Assembly (NCBI GenBank): GCA_023078685.1
Contig: JALGAS010000007.1
Span: forward strand, 3,100,001 to 3,164,000
Direction of reading: 5' to 3'
Source: Neopestalotiopsis rosae
Taxonomy: Eukaryota > Ascomycota > Sordariomycetes > Amphisphaeriales > Sporocadaceae
DNA: 64,000 bases
Shown here one piece after another: positions 9,513-21,882 of the stretch. Positions within the stretch are counted from its first letter, which is position 1. Every line of letters begins with the position of its first letter. The notes under the pieces were generated by a model. The model searched no databases. It was not told the origin of the DNA and was given only the letters and a program-made list of their open reading frames with translations. The translations under genes were made by a program, and so were the position numbers.

Positions 9513-10403
9513 GTGGGGGACGCAGAGGCCGGGCCTTCAGGTCCCGAGGAGGGGATGGCTTATGAGCATCTAATGCTAAGTTCCATACTTGGGTGATGAA
9601 TGGAGCGGAGGTCAGACCTGATTGTTGAAATAGAAGTCCAATGTCAAAATGGGGGAATAAATGGAGCGCTTCTCCACCACTTGTATATATTTCATCATTT
9701 TCAACCTCTGTTGGACAAGAACAACTTAATCAATACAACAACTATCATACAATACGTATTATGTTTCCGACATCCGGCCTCCTGCATTTTAGAACTTCAT
9801 GACCCTCTATCACTACTTACATATAGTTTCTACTACCTCCATAGCTACTACAGATACTCAACCAACTAATCAATCACTTCACTCGCTACAACATGACAGA
9901 AAGCCTCTGAATGGGCAAATACCTTGTGGTTGCTGTTTACCTCTTGGCTCGTCTTTTGTCGGAGCAATATTCTCCGGGGACTTAGTATTCATCTTTGCAC
10001 GCCGGTCTCACAGTCAACCATGTACATTTTAACGGAATTGAATCTGGTTTGATATAACCTGTCGATGGCCATGTTTGGGAACAGAAAATCACTATACTAC
10101 AAAAAGAAAAATGTTATAGCATATGGCAACTTCAACTTCAATACTTACATCCTACTATATGATACACGGCTTTACAACGAGAGATATATGAACGTGCGTG
10201 ATTTCGGCCCATCATCTCAATCTTGTCACTCGGTCAATTCTATGTGGCAGGTGTTAATGATCACAGAAGTCTCGTGTTTTCAAATGGTGTGTTCAACAAA
10301 GGATGAATTTCCCCTCGCAATCCTAGCAACCATCTCTGTGATGGGCAAAACAATTATAAACATGTACATGTGACCATTTGTCAATCAAACCCTTTCCAAA
10401 ACT
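9513..10403. other. AT-rich intergenic stretch
   Basis: No supported gene. The sequence is AT-rich with short, stop-broken frames, as expected of old decayed repeat DNA. No terminal repeats or transposase-like frame were recognised. Confidence 0.4.
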
Positions 10404-10466
10404 CCTTGCTTGAACTCCTGCAATGCCCTTTTCCCATTCTATCCCAACGCCTCAACGACGCTTTGT
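10404..10466 (-). repeat. Inverted copy of 8812-8872
   Basis: Reverse complement matches the sequence after the second tandem fragment. It sits about 240 bp beyond the stop codon of the regulator on the same strand. This suggests the ancestral gene order was N-terminal polyQ part, zinc cluster, helical C-terminal part. Confidence 0.75.
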
Positions 10467-10709
10467 AGGTCAGACAGCCAGACGACACAAGCAATCCAGA
10501 AGAGCAATGATCATTTTCAAGCTACCTTGGCAGGGGTTTACAAACTGTGACTGGTTATACCTGCTTCGGTAGCTATCAGATACATGCCCTTACCCAAAAT
10601 AAGGAAATTGAACCTCCTAGTACCGGAGATGCATCTCAATAGATTGGTTCAAGATAAGCTGAGTCATCTTGAGTTTCTGGTAGAGTGGTGCGTTGCATAT
10701 GTCTCTACA

Positions 10710-11589
10710 CTAGCTTGAGGTGGAGGTGGGGGTGGATCTCCCACTTTCAGATAGAGCCACAAAATAGTCGTGCATCGTGCGAAAGATCCCCCACTCAGTC
10801 CTGAGATCGGCGAGCTTGACGGCACTTACATCTTGTCGTGCCAGGCGGACATACCACTGGGCGCGGTGGATGTGTCCCCTTTCGATACCAAGCTGTGGCC
10901 GGGCATCGATGTATGCAGTACCCCGAGCAACGTCCCTCTCGAAATTGCTCAGGTTTGTGGCGACGGAACGTCCGTCGCAGTAGTCAACGGTGCAGTTGGC
11001 ACCGTCCTTGGAGCAGCGTTCACAAGCTGCTGCTCCTACCTTGTCGCACTTTATCTTCTTCTTCTTGCACGATGTGCAAGAAAAGCGGCGCAGTCGGCCC
11101 ACCTTCCGGTTCGGCTTGGTCCTCGCCTTGCCATTCTTTCGCAGGACTATAGAGACAAACCATTGTTAACAGATGAATATAAGATGTGAATATCGACTTT
11201 GGCAGATATAGAGCAGTGTGGACAGAGAATGATATGAGGATGGAGAGGGATGTGGGTGAGATTGGACCAGGGAGATGACAAGGAACAAATAGAAGGACAT
11301 GATAGAGAGTGGATAAGTATGACGATGAATGGATGAGCATGGCCGTTATCTAGATGGCAAGTGGTGATAATCGATGCTTGCATAAGAACGACGACAGATG
11401 TAGACAGGCAGGGATGAGGGTGGGGATATATATAAACAGAGACAAAGATAGAGATGCAGTTTGCAGAGCATAACGAGGGTGAAGTGCACAGTTGTGGAGG
11501 ATATACAAGTGTGAAATCAGAAAATATTTACTTACGTTGCGGATGCTGACGTACAGCTTCTTCTTGGGGCGCCGGGGGCGCCAGAGGCG

Positions 11590-11626
<37 letters not shown>

Positions 11627-11635
11627 CTGCTGTTG

Positions 11636-11710
<75 letters not shown>

Positions 11711-12064
11711 CTGTTGCTGTTGCTGTTGCTGTTGTTGTTGAGGCACAACAGGTGTCTCCATTACAGACATTGTCTGCAAAAACAGCTCTTGTGACACCGG
11801 GTCCTCCTGATCAGCAGAAGCAGATATCTCTTCTACTTCAGCCTCCGCCTCTACAAGAGGCGGTACGATCGTGGAGTGGCTAAGCATGAGTTGTTGTGGA
11901 GCTATAAAGGCTCCAAGCTCTTCATGTCTCACCTGTGGTCTATACTCCGCCCAAGCGTGAGTCGAGCTTGGCGGAGAGAGTTGGAGCTGCTGCTCCAGCT
12001 GGGTCTGGCCAGATGGCAGATTCAACCAGCCCTGATCGAAGTCAATAAATGAGTCGAAATCCAT
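10710..12064 (-). CDS. PolyQ Zn2Cys6 binuclear-cluster protein (putative transcription factor)
   Basis: Exon 1 (12064-11536) and exon 2 (11146-10710) join in phase 1 through a 389-nt intron (GTAAGT...CTATAG), giving 321 aa. The N-terminus MDFDSFIDFDQGW is acidic and aromatic, like an activation region. It is followed by a run of 50 Gln codons (residues about 109-158). The zinc cluster lies directly after a basic stretch, with spacing C-x2-C-x6-C-x7-C-x2-C-x6-C: CTSCKKKKIKC, then CERCSKDGANC. The order is unusual because most fungal Zn2Cys6 proteins carry the cluster near the N-terminus. The usual fungal-specific regulatory domain is missing and the protein ends about 90 residues after the cluster. 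Decayed relatives at 7.9-9.5 kb suggest a small expanding family. It could regulate the nearby cluster, but nothing in sequence shows this. Confidence 0.78.
11591..11740 (-). repeat. CAG/CAA microsatellite coding 50 glutamines
   Basis: An uninterrupted run of 50 CAG/CAA codons on the minus strand, inside exon 1 of the Zn2Cys6 gene. CAA interruptions occur at both ends and the centre is nearly pure CAG. Such tracts vary in length between strains. Confidence 0.95.
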
Positions 12065-13795
12065 TTTCAAGAAGTAGATAGTAGAATAATCAACCGGGAC
12101 AACCCAGAAAAGAGAAGAGAAGGAATGAGACAGCCCATCCTACTCCTTTATAGTAGAATTCCAGTCCATAATTCACAAAGTTACAGTTATTGGGGGGAAA
12201 GTCCGGTCAGCAACTTCTCTCAAAGTGTCAATGGCGCTGGTTATGACTCCAAAAGCCTCCGCAGACGTTAAAATTCAAGGTGTAAACTGTGCGTTGAACA
12301 GTGGTTGTGACTGATATTCACAGCATGAAACTTTTCTCTGCGCGGCAGTACAGGTACTCGAACGACCCGCGGTACTTGAAGAAGCGCGTGCTTGACCATG
12401 GGGTTGGATGGGCTGACAGGAATGCTGGCTTTTCGGTCGGCCAGGTGCAGGGTCAGGTGTAGCATAATGCTGCCCATAAAACTGTAAAATCAATATATGT
12501 GTACTAGATATGTAGCAGGTAAGATAAAACGCCGGGCAGTGTTGAGAGAACTCACAGTTGAGAACAGCTTGCAGAGCTTAATGTCACCTGTGGCTGGCAC
12601 GACGAGAATTATTCGGCCGGACTCTGCAAAGACCGTTGACCGTTGACATGAGTTCTGACACGTATTCCTCTCTCTGTAGACTTCTGGTACGCGTTGGCTA
12701 GATTAGCACGTACATGGCATTTTCTCAGTTTATGTGGCTCAATGTATGGTGAATAGGATCCTGTACGCGGCACCGGTTCTGTCAGGCCTGACCGGCCTCA
12801 GCTACAAAATGACACGTTTTTGTGAGCTTGAATGACAGTGTGGTTGGATCGTGGTGAACGGTTTGCTATTTAGTTCTTGATACTACGACAAAATTTCCAC
12901 ATGAGAAGCAGTACACCTAGTCAATTATTCTACGTAGCGGTCAAGCAGTGATTGATGAAAAATTATTGACCCTATACCATACAACCAACTGAGAATTATT
13001 GAATAAAGAGCTCGACTCTACGCTCAAGCGAAGAGTACAGTAGATCCTGTCTCAACTCACAAGAACGTTTCGTCAGTGCCCGTATTTCCGATTTTCCATT
13101 CCCATTAAAAAGAGAAAGAAAGAGGAAAGGGGGTTCCACTTAAAGTGGGGACAATTGAGCTCAAACCTTAATTGTGAAATCCTATATAGACACAACTATG
13201 CATTCCTTACGAAACGAAGCAGCTCGAGTGCATCAGCAGCTGAAATTCAATGGAGGCACAGACGCCTCGAAACGCCGCCGAACGCATGTTTGGTGACCGA
13301 GAGTAGTGCAGGTACGTACTTGTACTGCTTGTGACCTCTAAAGAAAGCAAGAGACGAAACTTGCCGAGTCCCAGAACACGTTGTGTGTCCACTACGGTGA
13401 TATTCATAATTTGTTCAGATTCGCTCAGTGACGGGCCAGTGATGAGTGGTGGGCCTCCCGCAGAGATTGGTAGCATAGTAGCCAATTGCTGAGAGACGGG
13501 TCAGCATCTGTCACGATAACCCCTCATTGATCATGCCCAATCACGAGGCGACTCGTTGGACGCTAAGAGTCGAATGGTTTTGATTTATATTTAAGATGAG
13601 AATAATTCGTTGGTGAGGTTCTTCGCATTCTCATCCTTTATCTGTGTTCGGGTCCATCCATGAGCCAGAGACTTCAGGTACAAAGCCCCGAGAAATAATC
13701 ACATCAGGAGGCCGCCGATTCACGATAGCTACCTCACTTCCTAGGAACTGTAAATTGCCAACCACCAGAATTGTTCCAAGGGCGCCGTTCTCGAA
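12065..13795. other. Intergenic region between regulator and tetraspanin
   Basis: 1.7 kb without a supported gene. Short minus-strand frames (12268-12477 and 13207-13485) were considered; neither shows a family motif or a joinable exon. A purine-rich run lies near 13103-13131. Confidence 0.4.
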
Positions 13796-14855
13796 ATGGG
13801 TCGGCTCTCATCTACTGCAATTATCATACCACTGGTACGTCACCCGACTCGGTCTGTGCGGTCCACAAGATACAGCTGTGGAAACCAAAGCTGATCAGTG
13901 ACTTACTCTAGCTCCTTTCGATAGTGCTCGCAGTTTCCATGTATGTGTAAAAGGCCCGGGATGCACTGTCAAGCTGACGCCAGTGCTTGTAGCTTCGTCC
14001 TAGTCGATTCAAGTCGTGTAGCTCTGCCCATTTCCCCAATTACGCGGGCATTGACTTTGCTCCTACCAGGGATGGCAGCGGTGAACTGGGTTTTTGCCAG
14101 GATCCCTGAGCGAGTTTTTCGTACGAGGCAGAGTACCTCCTTCATTTGGTACACACATCTCTCTCTGCAGATGTTACAGGGCATAGTTACCGTGGTTCTT
14201 TCCACATTATACTCCCAGGGGATTCTTGCAAGTCCGGATATCGACTGCAGTCTACACACTCGGTGGCAGCAGCTCTGGCGTACCCACGACTCACGCTCGA
14301 TTGAGAGTATCCAGGACGCCTTTGCGTGCTGCGGCTTCCTTTCCCTGAGAGATATGTCAGAGCCACACCGAGGCACCGATACCACACTCTGTGCAGCCTT
14401 GTACCAAAGGTCGACACCCTGTGTAGGTCCGTGGAGTGAAAGTTTGCACCGCCATTCTGGACTTGGACTTGTCGTTGCTGTTGCTGTTGGCGTCCTGCAG
14501 GTAAGAGAATTATCAGATCATTATCAGATCAAAATTCAATATTCCACAAATCTAACTTCCTGCGGATCAGATAACCTCGATCGTGCTTGCCAGAGTCCGT
14601 CCGGAATCAAGCCGGGGATCTGCCCGCCTGGACCCCAGCCTCCTCCAGGCCAGAGGCATTGGTGGTCCTGTGCAGCGTATTGAGCCCCGAGAGCGCAGTC
14701 ACATTGTTGGGGACGATGAACCCACTTCACCCCAAAGCACCGGGACTCACGACGAGATGGAAAGAGGAGCTCGGGACTATGTGTCCACAAACGATGAGTC
14801 GAGGCCACTGATTGAGCCTTCAAACCTTGGTGATGGAGGAAGGCATTGGCGATAG
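13796..14855 (+). CDS. Tetraspanin (fungal Tsp3-like)
   Basis: Four exons, 13796-13834, 13912-13940, 13993-14500 and 14571-14855, join in frame to give 286 aa. The N-terminus (AIIIPLLLSIVLAVS) forms TM1; two further hydrophobic segments follow and TM4 spans the exon 3/4 join (VVAVAVGVLQ|ITSIVL). The large extracellular loop holds the tetraspanin CCG signature in DAFACCGF, with additional cysteines in TLCAAL and STPCVGPW. The C-terminal tail of about 80 residues is polar and cytosolic. Tetraspanins organise membrane protein complexes; in plant- and insect-pathogenic fungi they matter for appressorium function. The loop and tail pattern fits the Tsp3 group rather than Pls1, with moderate certainty. 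Confidence 0.87.
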
Positions 14856-16786
14856 TGAATTCACTACATCATGGTCAATGGGTCCGTCGTACGTGGCCCC
14901 AGGACTTCCCCCAAGTTGTTGTCATATTCTAACTTGGGTGTGAGTAGCTTTCCTATCTTACTGCTGGGATGGACACTAAATGGCCTAGCTAGTGCCCATT
15001 GTCAATCGCCCTCTTTGGAGCCATTCGGCGTGCATCTTTTTTGTAGCTAAGCAATGTCAAGTCGGACTTTTTAGCAGTTTCCTCCGTTTTCTTTTCTCTC
15101 ATTCTTCCTCATATGAGGGGTATCAATGGTATGCAAAGTTGAAAATTCTTAAATTATCACGATCAAAAAGAAGTGCTCTAGCTATCAATGAAGTAGGCAG
15201 GAATACCAGGGACTTCATTTTGAAATTATCGCGCTTCGCTTAGAATGGTACAATATTAATCGGAAATATAAAAGCGAGTTAGAAAATCGTCATCTTGCAA
15301 GATCTTGTGGCATTGTGCACACCATGATGCTTTCTTCTTCTTCCTTTTCTTTTTTTTTTCTTTTTTTCTTTTTGTGCCTGAAGTCATGGGAGCATTTTGT
15401 GGGAGCGCCACTGTACGACTAAATGACACGTACGGGGCGAAGTAGCCTGCTAATGGTACAGGTCGGTTTCCAATTCAATTCGCATCAATTCTGGCTACTA
15501 CAAATTCCACAAAGCGATTACACATCAAATCAGCAAATAGCCAAGAAACACCAGTTCAATCATGCAATTCATCGTGGGCCTTTTTGCATTGCTAAGCACC
15601 CGACGTGGTAGTTTGTCGCCCCCTAGCTGGGATTAAATGTGATGCTCCGCAGCTTGGCAAGATCTCAACCTTCCCAACCGGGCACCTCGACTGGCCGCCA
15701 AGCCGGCGCGGCAGTGAGCTTGACCTGCCTTCCATCAGCATGGAACAAATGAAAGAAGGCTTGGCGATTGCGATACGAGCCGGCGAATGACCAGGTATGA
15801 GGAAGTTGGGAGTAAAATCGGTTTCCCTCTTCTTTTTTTTCTCCTCGCGTCTTCTTCATTTGCATCTCAAGGCGCGACTGATTCTATTCTCGAATACGCG
15901 TCTTGGACAGGACGCGTCGAATTATGCTCTATTCGTTAATAAGCGAACATGAATAGTGGGGAATGGACATGTACCCCTGGAACCTAAATGCGCCAGAGGC
16001 GTTCTGCCTTTTCCGGCAATGGGCTCGTTTATTGGCGCATCATGATTGGACAGAACTCTAACAGAAGTGGTTCAAGTATGCGGACAAAGTCAAATCAGAC
16101 GACATTGCCTCGGGCGTCTCCCAGATCCCTGTACCACTGCCTCTTTCGTGTCTGGTTCGTCTATTCATTCAGTTCTTTTCGGCTTAATAGATTTTCTCTG
16201 GGCTTTCTAGGTTAGCTCATGCCTGCGACTACTTTCTCAAGCAGACTGATTCCAAATATTCGGTGGTTGGTGATACATATCTCTGGCTACATGGCACCGA
16301 CAGTTCCAGAGGTCCGGAGAAAGGCTCAAGAGTGAGAAGGGGAAAAGTGACAGAGAGCGGATACTCGGAACCGTCTTACCTTGTTCCGCTCAAATTACTA
16401 GACCAGGGTGCAAATAAGCTTTTTTTCTTGGTCTGCCAAAAAGGTCATAGATGAGCGGAATATGATCTGCACCACCCTGGCTCAAGGTCCCACTGCATCA
16501 TCGCAGCGCTTTTCCCTCTGCGGCTATACCTGGCAGCCTAGGGGCCTGGGGGCCACCTAACTTCCCGACCTGTAGGTGTCGGTCGGTCACTACATTTCAA
16601 TGATGTGTCCATTTTCTCCGGTTGGTCACTTGGCAGATCTATAAAAGCTGAATGACCAACCCTCCATTGTGATGTGCTATCTTCTTTTTCTTTTATTCCT
16701 CTATTCACTCCCTTTTCAGAAAAATCCAGACGTTGATTCCTCGAGGTGTGCGCTTTTCCGGTGTCTTCAAGTTGTAAACAGTAAAA
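14856..16786. other. Long intergenic region, includes aminopeptidase promoter
   Basis: 1.9 kb with no supported gene. It holds a T-rich tract (15336-15373) and an imperfect inverted repeat (TTCCGCTCA at 16384-16392 with TGAGCGGAA near 16452-16460). A TATA-like element lies before the aminopeptidase. Confidence 0.4.
16640..16647 (+). promoter_or_regulatory. TATA-like element of the aminopeptidase gene
   Basis: TATAAAAG lies 140 bp upstream of the start codon and is followed by a CT-rich run (about 16680-16720), a common arrangement for highly expressed secreted fungal enzymes. Confidence 0.45.
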
Positions 16787-18250
16787 ATGGTCCGTTCACT
16801 GTTGGTAGCGGCTCTGGCCGCCTCGACCACTGCCCTCAACGTGGCTCGTAGGGAATCCCAGGAGATTTACACCATTGAGCTCGCCCCAGGTGTGACCAAG
16901 CAAGTCACCGAGGCGGAGAAATATGCTCTCAAGGCAGTGAGTCTATTATCCCTGTCAAGTAGCTAGGTACATCGAGTACTTTGCCAAATGATTCCATTCA
17001 CACTTTTTTTTCTCGGGGCTTTAGCTAATGCTGTTTTCTACCTTTTTCCGACAGGAAGGAAAAAACTTCTTTGACATTACGGACTTTGCAGAGTTCACGT
17101 CACAGGCCAAGAGGGGAGAACTTGCTCCGAGGGCTGTCGTGTTCCCGACTGCAGTAGCACAGCAGGAGTCGGTCGAGGCGCTGCTGCCCTCGCTTAACAA
17201 GACCCTAATCCAGGCCAACCTGCAGACTTTCTCCGACTTCCAGAACCGCTACTACAAGTCGAGCTACGGCAAGAAGTCCTCGGCCTGGCTGGGTAACCTG
17301 GTCAATCAGACCATTGCTGCGTCGGGCGCTGCCGGCGTATCGGCTGCATTCTTCCCCCACACTTGGGGTCAGAGCAGCGTCATTGCCACTATTCCCGGCC
17401 TGAGCGAGAAGACGATTGTGCTGGGCGCACACCAGGACTCCATTAACCAGGCCAGCCCCATGAACGGCCGTGCCCCTGGTGCCGGTGAGCTTCCCTTTCT
17501 ACGATGATTCCTTTCTCCGTGCTTTTTTCTCGACAAATCTTGCTTTCCCGGCGTCTTGTCCGATTGCTAACTTTTTCGCGCGTCCTAACCTAGACGACGA
17601 TGGTTCTGGATCCATGACCATTCTCGAGGCTTTCCGTGTGCTTCTGACCGATGAGCGCGTCGCTGCAGGCCAAGCGCCTAACACGATCGAGTTCCATTGG
17701 TACTCGGCCGAGGAGGGCGGTCTGCTCGGTTCTCAGGCCATTTTCCAGAGCTACGCAAAGGCTGGACGCGACGTCAAGGCCATGCTGCAGCAGGACATGA
17801 CGGGCTACGTGGGTACCGGCAAGAAGGACCAGATGGGCTTGATCGTCGACAATGTCGACGATGCGCTCACCAACTTTATCCGCCTGGTTTTGGACGCGGT
17901 GAGTTCTAGACCACTCTCCCAGCAAAGTCGCCAAATCTGGCGAGGAGGCCTCGGGTTGCCATGGAGAGGCTTTCGACGACGTGGCTTTTACTGACAACTG
18001 CTTGTTTCCCTAGTACTCTGAGATCCCCTACGTCGACACTGAGTGCGGCTACGCCTGCTCAGACCACGCCTCGGCCTCCAAGGCTGGCTACCCCTCCGCC
18101 ATGGTGTTCGAGTCCGCCTTTGAGGACCACCTGCAATCGATCCACACGGCTCAGGACAGCATGGACAAGGTCAACTTTGACCACGTCTTGCAGCACGCCC
18201 GCATCACCACTGGTGCCGCGGTCGAGCTCGGTTTCGCCGAGTTTGCATAA
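16787..18250 (+). CDS. Secreted leucine aminopeptidase, M28 family (Lap1-like)
   Basis: Exons 16787-16936, 17055-17484, 17594-17898 and 18014-18250 give 373 aa. The N-terminus ([17 protein letters not shown]) is a signal peptide and is followed by a propeptide. The di-zinc ligands of M28 peptidases are all visible: His-Asp in GAHQDS, Asp in the exon-spanning ADDDGSG, the catalytic Glu-Glu in [10 protein letters not shown], Asp in QQDMTGY and His in [14 protein letters not shown]. Cysteines in TECGYACSD form the family's disulphide. Lap1-type enzymes trim N-terminal residues from peptides outside the cell, for nutrition or host protein breakdown. The length is slightly below the usual 385-395 aa but no domain is missing. 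Every intron has a canonical GTGAGx donor. Confidence 0.93.
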
Positions 18251-19787
18251 TTTGGCAAATATTGTCTTGGCATGGAGATGGGTCTATTTTCTGCTTCAAT
18301 TGCACTCGAATTGCGTGCAAAAATCGTAAATCCAGTAGAAGTAACAATATCAAATTCCAATCAATGCAAAATTCGTCACTCATGAGTCTGTGAAAAAATG
18401 CGAAACCCAGGTAAATCATATATGACGAATCTCGTCGAATTTCAAGCTTGACACGCCAATTCCAACTCTTTCTCCTATTGATTTTTTTGCGATTTATTAG
18501 CACCCAAATTGTAGCCTGTCTTATTTGTGGTATCCTCCCAAATTTCCTCCCGCCACCTCGACCCTATGAAATGCATCGTGTGTATACGTTGAATTACGAT
18601 TGCTCGGACTTGAGCACTTGATAACGAATAGTCTCTCAATTTCCATTATTACGCAACTTTCAATTATTTACGCCGCGAATCAATCATATTCACCGTTAAT
18701 CAAAGTGCAAGCAGCCTAGTTTTCTATTATTTTAGCTGAGAAGATCCACCACCATCACCCGCAATTCTGGGTCGACACCGACCCTACCACGGATACGTAT
18801 ATAATTTGTAATATTCACACATTCCAACACATACGACCATAGGTACTAGAGAACTCGGCATCCCGTCCGCTCTGCCCTAGATAAACTAGTAACCGCTGGA
18901 TTAGTACTCAGATCGGTGACGGCTGGGGAATCCCCGGTGTTGTATGTTTTTGTCAATTTAATATTTTTGGTCTCTTGGCATAGTAGAAATATTTTGTGGT
19001 TTCGTCTCCGGATGCAATCAAGAGTAGTAGTTTTACGAGACAATGCCTTGCCTAGTGCAACTATCTCGACCCTATGTGATTGACAGCCAAACAATTTGGC
19101 TAGCTGCATATGTGTGTTCGGTTTTCTCCACTCAACGACTTCTGGCACTCTTCACGTCGTCCTGCTCGTCACATGTTGACACCAAAGTCGGCATCTGCTA
19201 CGTAATTATCACCTGAGCCAATACGAAGAGGAAGATGTAATCATCAACGTGATGGAAGCTGCCGGGATCAATCCTGTGAAGCCACAAAAGAGATCTGCTG
19301 AAAAGCCATTCATTTCACCCGAGTAGCTGATCTGCGCTGGTCAGTATTAGGTAAGTGTCACAACGAATTATCATCATAATGAAGATACGGGAAGAAAGCT
19401 TCAGGTCTTATGCCAAATTCCAGGGAGAAATGTATGTAAGCGGACAACAGGCCATTCCCAGCCATCATCAGTCATCACGTCGCCACCAGCGCTAGAACAG
19501 ATCTTCTCGTCAATGTAGGCTGCGGGACCATTCATGCCACACCGGACCTGGCGCCCTGTTTCGCAAACAGTCTTTACCTTGACCCGTCTAACAGCATGAT
19601 TAACTCTACGCGTAACTTTTAACGGGTGTCAGGCACCTGAATTTCTATCGCCAACTTATTTCTAAACCCTAGTCTAGAGATTATATCGTAACAATTATTC
19701 ATTGCCTGTTTATTCCAACACGATTTCTTCCAAACTTTCGTAACAATCGGCTATGCTAGACGTATAGCGCTCAGGAGCATGAAGCAT
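18251..19787. other. Intergenic region after aminopeptidase
   Basis: 1.5 kb, AT-rich, no supported coding sequence or RNA gene. It separates the 3' end of the aminopeptidase from the 3' end of the HET gene, so it holds their terminators. Confidence 0.4.
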
Positions 19788-21882
19788 CTATCGAATTACT
19801 AGGGTTCCGTATCGCGTATATGTCTTCTCCTTGATATCTCCCGTTTCTTGTACTAGCAAGCCCAGATAACATGGCCAACGAGATTCTTTCGTCGAAAGTT
19901 CAGCGATGAGTACAACTTGAACATCAATCCTCGGCTCCCATTCCGCTGCAATAGAACTGTATCGGGAGAAAATTGGACCATGACTCTGTTCTTTGCAGTC
20001 TAGGTGACGCGTACCTCCAAGTGCTATGAGTCTTTCTTTACTCTTGTCTTGGATGGCTATGTCGAACGTTTCTGGCGCGTACCAAGTTCTTCTCAACAGA
20101 CCGATGCGTATTAAAGGAGCTTTGATATATAGTTTTGAATCGGAGGCCTCTTCCAAGGATATGTGTCCAGGGTGTGTAGGGAATCGTTGCGGCCGTCGTG
20201 GATGGTCATCAAGGATGAAGATGTTGGTCTCATCAATTTCATGATACCGAATTGGGCAGCTCGAGGCCCAGCACCAGGTGGGGAACTGTTTTCCCACAGG
20301 CACTACTGGTCTCATCAAAGATCTTGGTTTCATTTGGACAAAGTCGAAGTCATTGTGGTCGAAGCGATTGTGGGACCAAGCAAGTCCTTGAGCAATGGTG
20401 GGCCGGAACACGCCAAGGAAATATTCAGCCTGTAGCCGTTGTATGAGTAGACTCGCAACACCATGAATGGCATACATGCGATCTCTTTCGTATGTCAGCG
20501 CCTTCTGAGAAACAGACTCAAGCAGTAGATACCAGCCATCAAAAGTGATTATCCTGTCATCGCGCAGCGATAGGATGGCTCGTAGGTCACGGAAGTGATC
20601 ATATTGATAGCACGTCCACCTTTCAAAGCTGCCTTCCAGGAACGTAGAACTTTGACATTGTAGGAATAAGCCATGAAAAGTCCAATGCAGTACTCGTCGT
20701 GAAAGCATATACTCCTGAACGTACCACCCACGTTGCATTAGCGGCGTCTCGTAGAGTATATCGCTCAGATTCCGTTCAGATTCATCCACCTCGAGATACA
20801 GAGATTGTGATGGATTCGAGAGTTTGAGAAGCACAGCCGAGATGGGGAATCTTCCCAAAGGGCGTTCGGTAAGGAACCCTTCTGAGCTATCGCTCGCAAG
20901 CGACGCAGATATGCAACATTCTGCATTGGCGTAATAATCTCTCATCTTGATGGCCTCTGTTTCAAAGTCACCAGGATGGCTCGCCGCAGCCTGAAGAATA
21001 CACATTGCATCAACCCATAGATACTCAAAGCCCATCATCCTTGTCAGTCTTATTGCGTCCTGTATGGTTCTAGGCAGAGTTATCGTAGAGACTTTCTCTA
21101 AACGACTCTCCAAATTCCTAATTGTCGTCTTGGCGCTCTCGTTACCCTGCCCCCAGCAGTAACTAAGAATCAAGTACGGACGGCTTGCGATATCTGTTGA
21201 ATGGTCGATCTCGACAAGCTTGATGTATTCATGCTCGGCTTCTAGGATGTGAACCAGTCGTTTAGGGAGAACTTTTGTATTATTCGAGGGATCGCAATGG
21301 CTGTGCCCTTCTTGTCGTTCGCAGCAACTCTTCATCCACGGTTGTATCTGTTTTCTGATCAAGTTCGTCAAGTCTTCGCAAATGCTTTCCGGGGTAAAGG
21401 CTGCGATGAAGGGCAATGAACTTGAGTTCCGGTCATTTCACTCCTTTCAACTTACGCTTAATTTGCCGAGCTTTGACAGTTTTGATTAGATCCTTTTCGT
21501 CCAAGTTTCGCTGCACCACAGAGATCATCCGATCATCCTTATTGTGAGACTTGTCCTTAAGATCCAACGACATCTCTGGATGACGTGAAGATTCTGTTGA
21601 AGACCATATTTCAAATCTCACCGACAGTGATGATTCAATGAGTTTCCCTATATTCTTATTTGTGATCTCGCTGTAGTTGATGATACACGACCAGAAAAGC
21701 CGACAAAGCCTGCAACCCTTGTCGGCCGAGTTTTGGAGTTTTAGGAAAGTGTCGTATCGCGGATATGGCTCCTGGACATATCTACAAGGGAATGGGAGTG
21801 GCGGCCATGAATAAGACTTGCAAATAGCACACAACTGCTCGGGATGGGGCAATATGTCTACCTGAGTCGGTTCAGTGCACAT
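19788..21882 (-). CDS. Heterokaryon incompatibility (HET) domain protein 1
   Basis: Exon 1 (21882-21456) and exon 2 (21400-19788) join in phase 1 across a 55-nt intron, giving 679 aa. The N-terminus carries cysteine pairs (CAICKSY, CRLCRLFW) often found before HET domains. The HET domain begins near residue 218 with YLILSYCWG, continues with LPRTIQDAIRLTRMMGF and YLWVDAMCILQ, and ends in CCISASLASDSSEGFLTERP. HET proteins trigger cell death when incompatible strains fuse and are often activated by NLR-like partners. The C-terminal half (after about residue 370) has no recognised domain. It diverges from an uncharacterised gene 556 bp away. Confidence 0.92.

Noticed and set aside
11492..11794. 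100-aa poly-Leu ORF on the plus strand
   Set aside because: Antisense reading of the CAG repeat in the Zn2Cys6 gene.
12268..12477. Minus-strand 69-aa ORF
   Set aside because: No motif, no splice partner, overlaps an equally long alternative frame.
13207..13485. Minus-strand 92-aa ORF starting MATMLPISAGG
   Set aside because: Plausible N-terminus but no downstream exon of any family could be joined; left as intergenic.
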